A stretch of DNA of 64,000 nt. Source: CAIYQJ01 sp963717255 (lineage in GTDB: Bacteria; Chloroflexota; Limnocylindria; Limnocylindrales; CSP1-4). The stretch spans positions 258,875 through 322,874 of the forward strand of contig CAVQVT010000007.1 in the NCBI GenBank assembly GCA_963717255.1, given 5' to 3'. Positions 24,273 through 31,950 of the stretch are shown here, in pieces. Below the pieces are notes generated by a model. It was not told the DNA's origin. It searched no databases and saw only the letters and a list, made by a program, of their open reading frames with translations. The first letter of the stretch is position 1. Each line of letters opens with the position of its first letter. The position numbers were made by a program, and so were the translations under genes.

Positions 24273-25793
24273 TCACGTGCCCGCCGGCCCGTCCGCGTCC
24301 GCGTGGCCCGCCCTGGGCTCGTCCGTGCCGGGATCGCCCGTCTCCACGCCGGGTGACGGCAGCGGACCCATCCCGGCGATCGCGCCGGGCAGGGTGTCCT
24401 CCGCCTCCATCGCGGCGACGATCGCCTCCTCGGCGGTCGGCTCCTCCGGTTGCGCGACGGCGGCCGCTCCGGCCTCGGCCGGCGCGCGCCCCACCACACC
24501 TCCCGCCACACGCGCCGCCTCGTCGTCCGCGTACTCCTCCGGGCTCGACGGGATGGCCCGGAGGCTCCGGACCGGGGTGAGGACGAGCGGCAGGATCGCG
24601 AACAGCCCGCCGATCGCGCCGATCCAGATCGTGGGGAGCAGCCCGATCCACGTCCCCAGGGCACCGCCGACGAGGGAACCGATCGGGATCGTCCCCCAGA
24701 CGATGAACCGCATCGTCGCGTTCATCCGGCCCTGCATCCGCTCCGGCGTGATCGCCTGCCGGAAGCTCACCTGGTTCACGTTGTACACGACCATCCCGAA
24801 GCCCACCAGGACGCCCTGCGCGATGAGGAGCGGCGCCGCGGTCTCCGGTGTCGCGAGCGGGACGAGGAGCACGGGCACGGAGCTGATCGTGGCACCCGCG
24901 ATGATCGCGGCGCCCAGGCCGATCCGCCGCTCCAGCCGCGTCGCGCCGAGGGCGCCCGCGAGGAACCCGATGTTCCCGATCGCGAAGATCACGCCGATGA
25001 CGCCCGCACTCATGCCCAGGTCCCGGACGATGTAGACGAGCAGGAGCGCGAAGACGAGCTGGTTGAAGAAGTTCGACATCCCGGTCGAGAGCGCGATCCA
25101 CCGCAGGTAGCGATGACCGACGACGTATCGCAGGCCCTGCGCGATGTCCTCGCGCATCCCGGGGCGCTCTCCGCCCGCGGCGACGTCCGGGTGAACGGGC
25201 TCGGGCTCGTGTCGCCGGATGAGGAAGATGAACAGTGCGGATCCGACGTAGCTGATCGCGTCGACGAGGATCGCGAGGGGCGCCTTGAGCCACTCGATGA
25301 GGACGCCGGCGATCGACGGTCCGACCAGCGCGGCGCCCGATCGGCTGATCTCCAGCTTCGCGTTCCCTTCGACCAGGTCCTCCCGGTCCACGAGCGACGG
25401 CAGGTAGCTCTGGTACGCGACGTCGAAGAAGACCGTGAGGGAGCCGACGGCGAACGCGACGACGTACAGCTGCCAGGTGGTGAGCACGCCGGCGACGTAG
25501 GCGACCGGGATCGACGCGAGCATGGCCGCCCGCCCGAGGTCGCCGGCGATGAGGATCGGCCGGCGACGGAGACGGTCGACCCAGACGCCCGCCGGCAGCC
25601 CGAGGAGGATGAACGGGAGGAAGGCGACCGTGCCGAGGAGAGCCACCTCGAACGGGGTCGCCTCGAGGACGACGATGGCCGCGAGCGGGAGCGCCAGCTG
25701 GGTGACCTGCGTGCCGACCTGGCTGACGGACTCGGCGGTCCACAGCTTGAGGAAGTCGGGGTGGCGCCAGAGGCTCCGGCGCGTCTCGGTCAC
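24273..25793 (-). CDS. MFS transporter (efflux type), paralogue 2
   Basis: A 506-residue major facilitator, plainly a tandem duplicate of the next gene: compare SVSQVGTQVTQLALPLAAI with TVSQFGSQVSILALPLVAI, and NQVSFRQAITPERMQGRMN with NQVSYRQAITPEHLQGRMN. It has the same GVWVDRLRRRPILIA loop. The C-terminal ~90 residues form a hydrophilic Ala/Glu/Pro tail longer than in its twin. GTG start at 25793 with AGGAGA about 8 bases upstream. First gene of the pair; it could work as a heterodimer-like pair or as two separate pumps. Confidence 0.85.
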   Translation of the reverse strand: MTETRRSLWRHPDFLKLWTAESVSQVGTQVTQLALPLAAIVVLEATPFEVALLGTVAFLPFILLGLPAGVWVDRLRRRPILIAGDLGRAAMLASIPVAYVAGVLTTWQLYVVAFAVGSLTVFFDVAYQSYLPSLVDREDLVEGNAKLEISRSGAALVGPSIAGVLIEWLKAPLAILVDAISYVGSALFIFLIRRHEPEPVHPDVAAGGERPGMREDIAQGLRYVVGHRYLRWIALSTGMSNFFNQLVFALLLVYIVRDLGMSAGVIGVIFAIGNIGFLAGALGATRLERRIGLGAAIIAGATISSVPVLLVPLATPETAAPLLIAQGVLVGFGMVVYNVNQVSFRQAITPERMQGRMNATMRFIVWGTIPIGSLVGGALGTWIGLLPTIWIGAIGGLFAILPLVLTPVRSLRAIPSSPEEYADDEAARVAGGVVGRAPAEAGAAAVAQPEEPTAEEAIVAAMEAEDTLPGAIAGMGPLPSPGVETGDPGTDEPRAGHADADGPAGT

Positions 25794-25954
25794 GGAGGCT
25801 CTCCTGCGGGTGGCGGGCGGACGAACCCCGGCCGAGGATACCGTGCGGCCCGCGCCCCCGCGCCTCCGCGCCGGCCGCCCCCGCGCCCCGTGAGCCGCGG
25901 GGAGCGCCCCGGGAGAGCCTCGCCGCCGCGGCCCCGGCGTGCCATCATCCGCGC

Positions 25955-27016
25955 GTGCCCCACCTCGTCGAATCGGTCCCGAACTTCAGCGAGGGCACGC
26001 GTCTCGACGTCGTCGACGCGCTTGCCGCCGCGGTCACCGGCACGCCCGGCGCCCACCTCTTCGACCGGACCAGCGACGCGAGCCACGACCGCAGCGTCCT
26101 GACGCTCGCCGGCGAGGCCACGGCGGTGCAGGCCGCCCTCGAGGCCGCGATCGCCGTCGCGATCGAGCGGATCGACATGAACGTCCAGCACGGCGAGCAC
26201 CCGCGGATCGGCGCGGTGGACGTCGTGCCGTTCGTGCCGCTCGGCACGACCACGATGGCCGAGGCGGTCGCCCTCGCCCGCGGGTTCGGGGAGCGGGTCG
26301 CGACGCGGTTCGACCTGCCCGTCTACCTGTACGCCGAGGCGGCCGCGCGCCCGGACCGTGTCCGGCTCGCGGACGTGCGCCGCGGCGAGTACGAGGGGCT
26401 GCGCGAGGCGATCGTCGCGGACCCCGACCGCGCGCCCGACTTCGGCCCGCGGCGGCTCCATCCCACGGCCGGCGCGGTGGCGGTGGGGGCGCGGCCGTTC
26501 CTCGTCGCGTGGAACGCCAACCTCGCCACGACGGACCTCGACCTGGCGAAGTCGATCGCGGCCCACCTCCGCGAGTCGAGCGGCGGGCTGCCGAAGGTCC
26601 AGGCGCGGGGGTTCCGGGTGGACGACCCCGACTGCGCGCAGGTCTCGATGAACCTCCTCGACGTGGGCGTGACGCCGATGTGGCGGGTCTACGAGGTGGT
26701 CCGCGACGAGGCCGCCGCCGTCGGCGTGGACGTCCTCGAGTCCGAGCTGATCGGGCTCGCGCCGCTCCGGGCGTTCACGGACGTCGCGGACCACGCGGGG
26801 ATCCCCGCGGACCTTCCGGTGGAGGAGCGGCTCCGCGCCGCCGGAGCGTGGATGCGCCTCCGGGGGGCGGACCCGTCGATGGCGCTCGAGCTGCGGCTCG
26901 CGGCCGCCGGGGCCGTGCGGCCGGACGCCGGCGCGGCCGGGGCCGGCGGTGATGCGGGCGACGCGGGCGGCGCGGGCGGCGTGGCCACGGCCGACGCCGA
27001 AGGAGGCGCCCGGTGA
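25955..27016 (+). CDS. ftcD: Glutamate formiminotransferase
   Basis: A 353-residue formiminotransferase, the final enzyme of this form of histidine degradation: it moves the formimino group from N-formimino-glutamate to tetrahydrofolate, releasing glutamate. It matches the N-terminal half of FTCD: VESVPNFSEGTR (5-16), DASHDRSVLT with the catalytic-region His, HGEHPRIGAVDVVPFVP, and NANLATTDLDLAKSIA. There is no cyclodeaminase domain. The last ~30 residues are a Gly/Ala/Asp tail. GTG start, with CATCAT 6 bases upstream as a weak leaderless -10. It overlaps hutI by four bases. Confidence 0.93.
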   Translation: MPHLVESVPNFSEGTRLDVVDALAAAVTGTPGAHLFDRTSDASHDRSVLTLAGEATAVQAALEAAIAVAIERIDMNVQHGEHPRIGAVDVVPFVPLGTTTMAEAVALARGFGERVATRFDLPVYLYAEAAARPDRVRLADVRRGEYEGLREAIVADPDRAPDFGPRRLHPTAGAVAVGARPFLVAWNANLATTDLDLAKSIAAHLRESSGGLPKVQARGFRVDDPDCAQVSMNLLDVGVTPMWRVYEVVRDEAAAVGVDVLESELIGLAPLRAFTDVADHAGIPADLPVEERLRAAGAWMRLRGADPSMALELRLAAAGAVRPDAGAAGAGGDAGDAGGAGGVATADAEGGAR

Positions 27017-28380
27017 CCCTCCGCGTCATCCACGGCGGACGCGGCTCGGCCGACCTCATGCCCGGCCTCCTCGTGACCGGCGCGTCCGAGGTCGTCACGA
27101 TGGCCGGCGGGATCCGGATGGGCGCAGACCAGGACGACCCCGGTGTCCTCCGGGCCGCGGACGCCGGTGGGATCGATTCGCCCGAGGCGCCCGTCGTCGC
27201 CTGCTGGGAGGGCCGGGTCGTCGCGGTCGGACCGCGCGAGGGCGTCGTGGCGTCCCTCGCCGCGGAGGGCCTGCCCGCCAGCCGGTTCGCCCGCCTGGAT
27301 GCCGACGGCGGGACCGTCACGCCCGGGCTCGTCGATCCCCACACGCACCTGCTCTTCGCGGGCACCCGCGAGGGCGAGCTACGCCTGCGCCAGCGCGGGG
27401 CCGGCTACCTGGATATCCTCGCCGCCGGCGGCGGCATCCTCTCCACGGTCGCCGCCACCCGCGCCGCCACCGAAGACGAGCTCCTCGCGCACGGCCGGCG
27501 CTGGCTCGACGAGATGCTCGCCCACGGCGTCACCACGGTCGAGGCCAAGTCGGGCTACGGACTGGACCCCGCCACCGAGCTGCGCCTGCTCCACGTCGCC
27601 GGGCTGCTCGCCGAAGAGGGACCGGTGGACGTCGTCCCGACGTATCTCGGCGCGCACGCGGTCCCGCCGGAGTTCCGGTCGCAGCCCGACGCGGCGGACG
27701 CCTACGTCCGGTCGCTGATCCACGACCAGCTCCCTCTCGTCGCCGCGCAGGGGATCGCCCGCTTCTGCGACGTCTTCTGCGAGGAGGGGGTCTTCTCGGT
27801 CGCCCAGTCTCGGATGGTGCTGGAGTCGGCCCGCGCCGTCGGGCTGGACCTGCGCCTCCACGCGGACGAGATCGCGCCATCCGGGGGCGCCGAGCTCGCG
27901 GCCGAGCTCGGCGTCGTGAGCGCGGACCACCTGGCGGCGCCGTCGGAGGCGGGCATCGACGCGCTCGCTCGGACCGCGGAGATGGGCCGCCCGGTCGTGG
28001 CCACGCTCCTGCCGGCGACCACCTGGTTCCTCATGACCCATCACTACGCGCCGGCGCGCAGGCTCATCGAGCGGGGTGTCCCGGTCGCCCTGGCGTCCGA
28101 CTTCAACCCGGGTACGTCTCCGACGCCCAACCTGGCGCTCGTCCTGACGGTCGCCTGCCTGGAGCTGGGCCTCACCCCGTCCGAGGCGCTCGCCGGCGTG
28201 ACCGTGAACGCGGCGCACGCCCTGGGCCTCGGCGACGAGATCGGGTCGCTGGAGCCGGAGCGGCTGGCCGACCTGGTGATCTGGCGGGTCCCCACCCACC
28301 TCCAGATCCCCTACTACCCAGGGGCGAACCTGGTCCGCTCGGTCGTGAAGCGCGGACAGGTCATCCTCGAGCGCGGGTAG
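27013..28380 (+). CDS. hutI: Imidazolonepropionase
   Basis: A 455-residue amidohydrolase, third enzyme of the hut pathway: imidazolonepropionate to N-formimino-L-glutamate. Markers are DPHTHLLFAGTREGELRLR (metal H-x-H), the GYLDILAAGGGI segment, TTVEAKSGYGLD, LRLHADEI, and SDFNPGTSPTPNLALVLTVA, all characteristic of HutI. GTG start overlapping the ftcD stop as GTGA, with AAGGAGG 6 bases upstream. An insertion of about 30 residues near the N-terminus (around GADQDDPGVLRAADAGG) is longer than in most homologues. Confidence 0.94.
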   Translation: MTLRVIHGGRGSADLMPGLLVTGASEVVTMAGGIRMGADQDDPGVLRAADAGGIDSPEAPVVACWEGRVVAVGPREGVVASLAAEGLPASRFARLDADGGTVTPGLVDPHTHLLFAGTREGELRLRQRGAGYLDILAAGGGILSTVAATRAATEDELLAHGRRWLDEMLAHGVTTVEAKSGYGLDPATELRLLHVAGLLAEEGPVDVVPTYLGAHAVPPEFRSQPDAADAYVRSLIHDQLPLVAAQGIARFCDVFCEEGVFSVAQSRMVLESARAVGLDLRLHADEIAPSGGAELAAELGVVSADHLAAPSEAGIDALARTAEMGRPVVATLLPATTWFLMTHHYAPARRLIERGVPVALASDFNPGTSPTPNLALVLTVACLELGLTPSEALAGVTVNAAHALGLGDEIGSLEPERLADLVIWRVPTHLQIPYYPGANLVRSVVKRGQVILERG

Positions 28381-28386
28381 CCGCGG

Positions 28387-29070
28387 TCAGACCCTGCCGC
28401 GTGACTCCAGCAGCACCGTGGTCACCTCGTCCGGCAGCGAGGAGATCGAGAGTGACAGCTTCGGCTGCGGCGCGGTCGGCTCGCCCGCTCCCATCTCGTG
28501 GAAGAACCGCGCCAACGCCTCGGCGCACACGCCGTCCTCGCAGACGGGCATCGGGACCGCGATCTTCACGTCCAGCTGTGCGATGACCTCCGCCGCCTTC
28601 GCCGCCGACAGGGCGCCCCCGACCGGGACGCACGCGATGTCCACGTCGCCGATCTCGCCCAGCTTCTCGTCCGAGAGCGTGTGCCCGATGTCGCCGAGGT
28701 GGATCGTGTGGAGGCCGTCGATCTCGTAGACGAAGGCGATGTTCCGCCCACGCTCTGCGCCGCGCTTGTCGTCCCGCGCCGTGCGCACCCCGGTGAGGAG
28801 GACGTGACGCACCTCGTACTCGCCCGGCCCGTCCAGGACGAACGCCTGGTCCAGGCTGCCCGGGAGCACGGTCGCGCCGTCGTTCGCCGTGCGCGGATGC
28901 GCGCCTCTGGCCCGCGGGAGCGGCGAGTCGTCCGGGTGGCTGTACGTGACGATGTCGCCGGTGATCCCGCGGCCGGTGGGGCCCACGACCGACGGATATG
29001 CGTCCGCGACGACGACGACGTCCTTGCCGCGGAGCCGCACGCAGCTGCGGCCGTACCAGGTGATCTCCAT
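28387..29070 (-). CDS. MBL-fold hydrolase, UlaG-like
   Basis: A 227-residue compact metallo-beta-lactamase-fold protein of the UlaG-like group. It starts MEITWYGRSCVRLRGKD and has VTYSHPDDSPL in place of the full HxHxDH, then HLGDIGHTLSDEKLGEIGDVDIACVPVGG. The reduced first metal motif (only one His of the usual set) resembles the many UlaG paralogues whose substrates are unknown; hydrolase activity may be weakened. The ATG is set by a CAGAAT box 8 bases upstream. It converges with hutI, only 6 bases between stops. Confidence 0.75.
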   Translation of the reverse strand: MEITWYGRSCVRLRGKDVVVVADAYPSVVGPTGRGITGDIVTYSHPDDSPLPRARGAHPRTANDGATVLPGSLDQAFVLDGPGEYEVRHVLLTGVRTARDDKRGAERGRNIAFVYEIDGLHTIHLGDIGHTLSDEKLGEIGDVDIACVPVGGALSAAKAAEVIAQLDVKIAVPMPVCEDGVCAEALARFFHEMGAGEPTAPQPKLSLSISSLPDEVTTVLLESRGRV

Positions 29071-29078
29071 GGCCCGGG

Positions 29079-29084
29079 ATTCTG
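29079..29084 (-). promoter_or_regulatory. -10 box CAGAAT, leaderless start
   Basis: On the minus strand CAGAAT is followed by 8 bases and the ATG at 29070. The identical hexamer precedes the membrane protein at 40020. Confidence 0.45.
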
Positions 29085-29134
29085 ACACAGGGACGAGGGC
29101 GGGCGGCGGCCGGGTCGGCGGCCCGGAAAAGGGA

Positions 29135-29171
29135 AGACCGGAGACGCCTGCCCATTCGGCGCCTCCGGTCT
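29135..29171 (-). terminator. Strong hairpin, probable minus-strand terminator
   Basis: AGACCGGAG pairs with CTCCGGTCT, extended by four more pairs after one mismatch, with a 9-base loop. On the minus strand it is followed by a T-rich stretch (TTCCCTTTTCC), so it would end transcripts from the gene at 29339-30106. Confidence 0.6.
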
Positions 29172-29338
29172 GAGGGAGGGAGGATGGAACTGGAGGGTTC
29201 GAGGTTTCCGAGAGAGGGTACCCTTCAGGTCCGACTCGAACGGTAGACCTCGCGGATTCAGGCACAACCCGCGAGACGGTTAAGAAACGGACACGTCGCG
29301 GCACCTCGGGCCACCCGGTCGCCGCGCACGCTCCGGCC
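29172..29338. other. Lower-GC non-coding stretch with several short stems
   Basis: This stretch is visibly less G+C-rich than its surroundings and contains a perfect CTCGCGG/CCGCGAG stem with a 13-base loop, plus an AGGTC/GACCT stem. No ORF is convincing. It may be a structured 3-prime region of the upstream minus-strand transcript or a small RNA; I cannot match it to a known RNA family. Confidence 0.35.
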
Positions 29339-30106
29339 CTAGACGACCCGGCGTGGACATCCCCGCAGGCGCAGCAGGCCGCGGCCGACGAGGACGAGCC
29401 ACGCGATCGTGAGCAGCGATGCGCCGATGGCGAGGGGGCTGACGGTGCCGGTCACCGCGGTCTCCACGACCGACGCGACGCCCGCGATCCCCGTGGCCAC
29501 GCCCGCGAGAGCCGGCGCCCGCCCGAACCGTGGTGTGCCGCCCGCCACGCCCGGCGCCCGCCCGGGCAGACCCCGCAGCATGACCAGGCCGGTGACGAGG
29601 ATGCCCACCGAGAGGGTCAGGATGCTGTCGACCGCCTGGAGCGGGGAGCCGAGGACGGCCGATGGGTAGCCCGCGGCGGCCAGGAGCACGGCGCGCTGGT
29701 CGCCCGTCGTCGCCGCCGCGTACTGCCGGCCAAGCTCGATCAGGGAGACGTAGGCCGGCCAGGTCACGGCGAGGTCGAGCGCGACGAAGAGGAGCGTGAA
29801 CGACGTCGCGATGAGCATCGCCGGCTGGTCCGTCCGCCTGAGCGCCACGTACAGGGCGATCGCGACCGGGACGAGCAGGAGGTCCGTGACCACGGAGAGC
29901 GCCACGATCGCCCACCACGTGCCCCCCGCCGCCGCGTGATAGGCGAGCCGGGCCTCCGCGCCGTTGGGAGGTGCGCCGACCGCCGCGAACAGCGGGATCG
30001 TCGCGAGGTAGCCCGCGGCCACCAGCAGCGCGGCTGCCCCGCCCACCGGGAGGATCCAGGCCGGATCTGACGCGCCGATCGACGCCGTTCGGCTCTCCTC
30101 GTGCAT
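29339..30106 (-). CDS. Multi-pass membrane protein, DUF4386-like
   Basis: A 255-residue integral membrane protein with about seven hydrophobic segments and little else. The stretch VALYVALRRTDQPAMLIATSFTLL and the following LGSPLQAVDSILTLSVGIL pattern resemble DUF4386-type proteins, which have no known function. The ATG at 30106 has a GGGGGG site 8 bases upstream. It diverges from the metallopeptidase-like gene and is followed by a strong hairpin at 29135. Confidence 0.65.
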   Translation of the reverse strand: MHEESRTASIGASDPAWILPVGGAAALLVAAGYLATIPLFAAVGAPPNGAEARLAYHAAAGGTWWAIVALSVVTDLLLVPVAIALYVALRRTDQPAMLIATSFTLLFVALDLAVTWPAYVSLIELGRQYAAATTGDQRAVLLAAAGYPSAVLGSPLQAVDSILTLSVGILVTGLVMLRGLPGRAPGVAGGTPRFGRAPALAGVATGIAGVASVVETAVTGTVSPLAIGASLLTIAWLVLVGRGLLRLRGCPRRVV

Positions 30107-30263
30107 GGATCTGACCCCCCGCTCGTCCAGGACGTCCGCTCGTCCGCCCGGAGAGCGTGCCCGGGACGTCGGGCCTTCACAACCCGGGCAGCAGGTGTCG
30201 CGGCGGTGGTGCTACCCCCTGCCGCGCCGCACCCCACCGACAGCTCATTCGGGCGTCCTCGAC

Positions 30264-30269
30264 TACCCT
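30264..30269 (+). promoter_or_regulatory. -10 box TACCCT deciding the start at 30276
   Basis: TACCCT ends 6 bases before the GTG at 30276. The reading frame extends 57 codons further upstream, but those codons would precede the transcript start. Confidence 0.5.
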
Positions 30270-30275
30270 GTCGCC

Positions 30276-31607
30276 GTGGTACCCGTTCGCGTCCGCTCCA
30301 TCGCCGCCGCCGTCACCGCCCTCGCGCTCGCGGCCCTCCTTGCCGCGTGCGGATCGTCGCCGTCGCCGTCCTCGAGCCCGGCCCCCACCGCGGGCGCGTC
30401 CTCCCGGCCGACGGTCGCTCCGACGGTCGTGCCGTCGACCACCACGCCAGCTCCTTCGGCCTCCGCCGCCTCGCCGTCGGGATCGGCGTCCGCGACGGAC
30501 ACCGTCGCGGCCCTTCGCGCGATCGCCGACGACGTGTCCGCGATCAGGCAGCTCGACTGGAAGACGCCGATGGAGCCGCGCGTCATCGACGAGGCCGAGC
30601 TGCGCCGGATCCTGACGGGCGACTTCGAGAAGAGCGGGGCCGCCGCGCGCCTCGTGGACGTCGAGACGCTCTATCGGGGGCTCGGCGCGATGGAGGGCGA
30701 CCGCTCGCTCGAGGACCTGTACCTCGACGCCCTCGGCAGTCAGGCGCTCGGCTTCTACCGGTACGACGACCGGACCCTCTACATCGTCCAGCGCTCGGGC
30801 GGCCTCGGGCCGGTCGAGGAGTACACCGCGGCCCACGAGCTGACCCATGCGCTGCAGGACCAGCGCTTCGGCCTGAAGGCCCTGGGCCTCGGCGCGACGG
30901 AGCAGAGCGACCGGACGCTCGGCGCGCTCTCGCTCGTGGAGGGCGACGCCTCCCTGGCCGGGCTGTACTGGAGCCTGAAGAACCTGGGCCTCGCCGACCT
31001 CGGCGAGATCATCCGGGCCGCGTCCGAGCCTGCCGCACAGGAGGCCCTCGACGCCCTTCCCCCGCTCGTCCGCGAGATCCTCATGTTCCCGTACGTGCAG
31101 GGCCTCGAGTTCGTCATGGGACTGCAGACGACCGGCGGGTGGGGCGCCGTGGACGCGGCCTACGCCAGGCCCCCGGCATCGACTGAGCAGGTCCTCCATC
31201 CCGAGAGATACCGAGCGGCCGAGGCGCCCGTGGACGTCGCCCTCCCCGCCGACCTCGCGACGGGGCTCGGGGACGGCTGGAGCCTCGCGTACGAGGACAC
31301 GCTCGGCGAGCTCGGGCTCCGGACGTGGCTGGCCCAGGCCAACGAGAAGGCGGCGGCCGACGCGGCAGCGACCGGCTGGGGCGGAGACCGCGTCGGCCTG
31401 TACCGTGGCCCCGACGGGGCGTGGGCGATCGTGCTCCGCACTTCTTGGGACGACGCGGCGGCCGCGCAGCGGTTCACCGCGGCCGCCGGCCCGGTCGTCG
31501 CCGCGCTGCCCCATGCGGCGCTCGCGGCGGACGCGCAGGGACCGGTGATCCTGATCGCCAGCGACGCGGCGGTCCTCACCCGGCTCGAGGGGCTGGTCGA
31601 CGGGTAA
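30276..31607 (+). CDS. Lipoprotein with a zinc-metallopeptidase-like HExxH motif
   Basis: A 443-residue exported protein. The lipoprotein signal ends ALLAAC at about residue 24, then ~50 residues of Ser/Pro/Thr/Ala linker. The globular domain contains AAHELTHALQDQ, an HExxH zinc-binding helix followed by an aromatic-poor segment, then SLVEGDASLAGLYW whose Glu could be the third ligand, as in gluzincin-like proteases. Function is unproven: it may be a surface protease or a catalytically silent relative. The start is fixed by the adjacent -10 box. Single gene. Confidence 0.7.
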   Translation: MVPVRVRSIAAAVTALALAALLAACGSSPSPSSSPAPTAGASSRPTVAPTVVPSTTTPAPSASAASPSGSASATDTVAALRAIADDVSAIRQLDWKTPMEPRVIDEAELRRILTGDFEKSGAAARLVDVETLYRGLGAMEGDRSLEDLYLDALGSQALGFYRYDDRTLYIVQRSGGLGPVEEYTAAHELTHALQDQRFGLKALGLGATEQSDRTLGALSLVEGDASLAGLYWSLKNLGLADLGEIIRAASEPAAQEALDALPPLVREILMFPYVQGLEFVMGLQTTGGWGAVDAAYARPPASTEQVLHPERYRAAEAPVDVALPADLATGLGDGWSLAYEDTLGELGLRTWLAQANEKAAADAAATGWGGDRVGLYRGPDGAWAIVLRTSWDDAAAAQRFTAAAGPVVAALPHAALAADAQGPVILIASDAAVLTRLEGLVDG

Positions 31608-31638
31608 GGGTCGCCGCGGCGGGGCGGGACGCCGCGCC

Positions 31639-31802
31639 TGTGACTGCCACGCACGGATCCCTGGCCACCGGCGTCGGCGCATCGCCTGCCGCGCACGATC
31701 GTGACACTCGGCGCCTGATCTGTGGGCCGGGTCGTGTCGCTCCTATGCGCCCGGGACAGAGCAGCGACGATCACGCCCTGGGAATCGTGACCACCAGTCA
31801 CA
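31639..31802. repeat. ~160-bp inverted-end element, copy B
   Basis: TGTGACTGCCACGCACG at the left is answered, with mismatches, by CGTGACCACCAGTCACA at the right. The segment around ATGCGCCCGGGACA-AGCAGCGAC lines up in the same orientation with copy A at 20745-20904. It fills half of the gap 31608-31950; the remainder is GC-rich sequence in which I see nothing. Confidence 0.65.
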
Positions 31803-31950
31803 GGGGCATCGCTCCGGCCCCGCCGCCGAGCAGCGTCGAGCCCGCCCTGCGCCGCCCTTGGGCTCCGGCCCCGGCGCCGGGCGGCCCTGCGCCGAGCCCG
31901 CCCCGCCTCGTGGAGCCTCCGCCCGTGCCCTGCCCCCCTCCCGCCGATGC

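Noticed and set aside
29184..29246. A 20-codon plus-strand ORF starting ATG directly after GGGAGGGAGG
   Set aside because: The ribosome site abuts the ATG with no spacing, the peptide has no feature, and the stretch looks like structured non-coding DNA.
30105..30275. Upstream start for the metallopeptidase-like lipoprotein
   Set aside because: It would place 57 Arg/Pro-rich residues before the signal peptide and lies upstream of the TACCCT promoter box.
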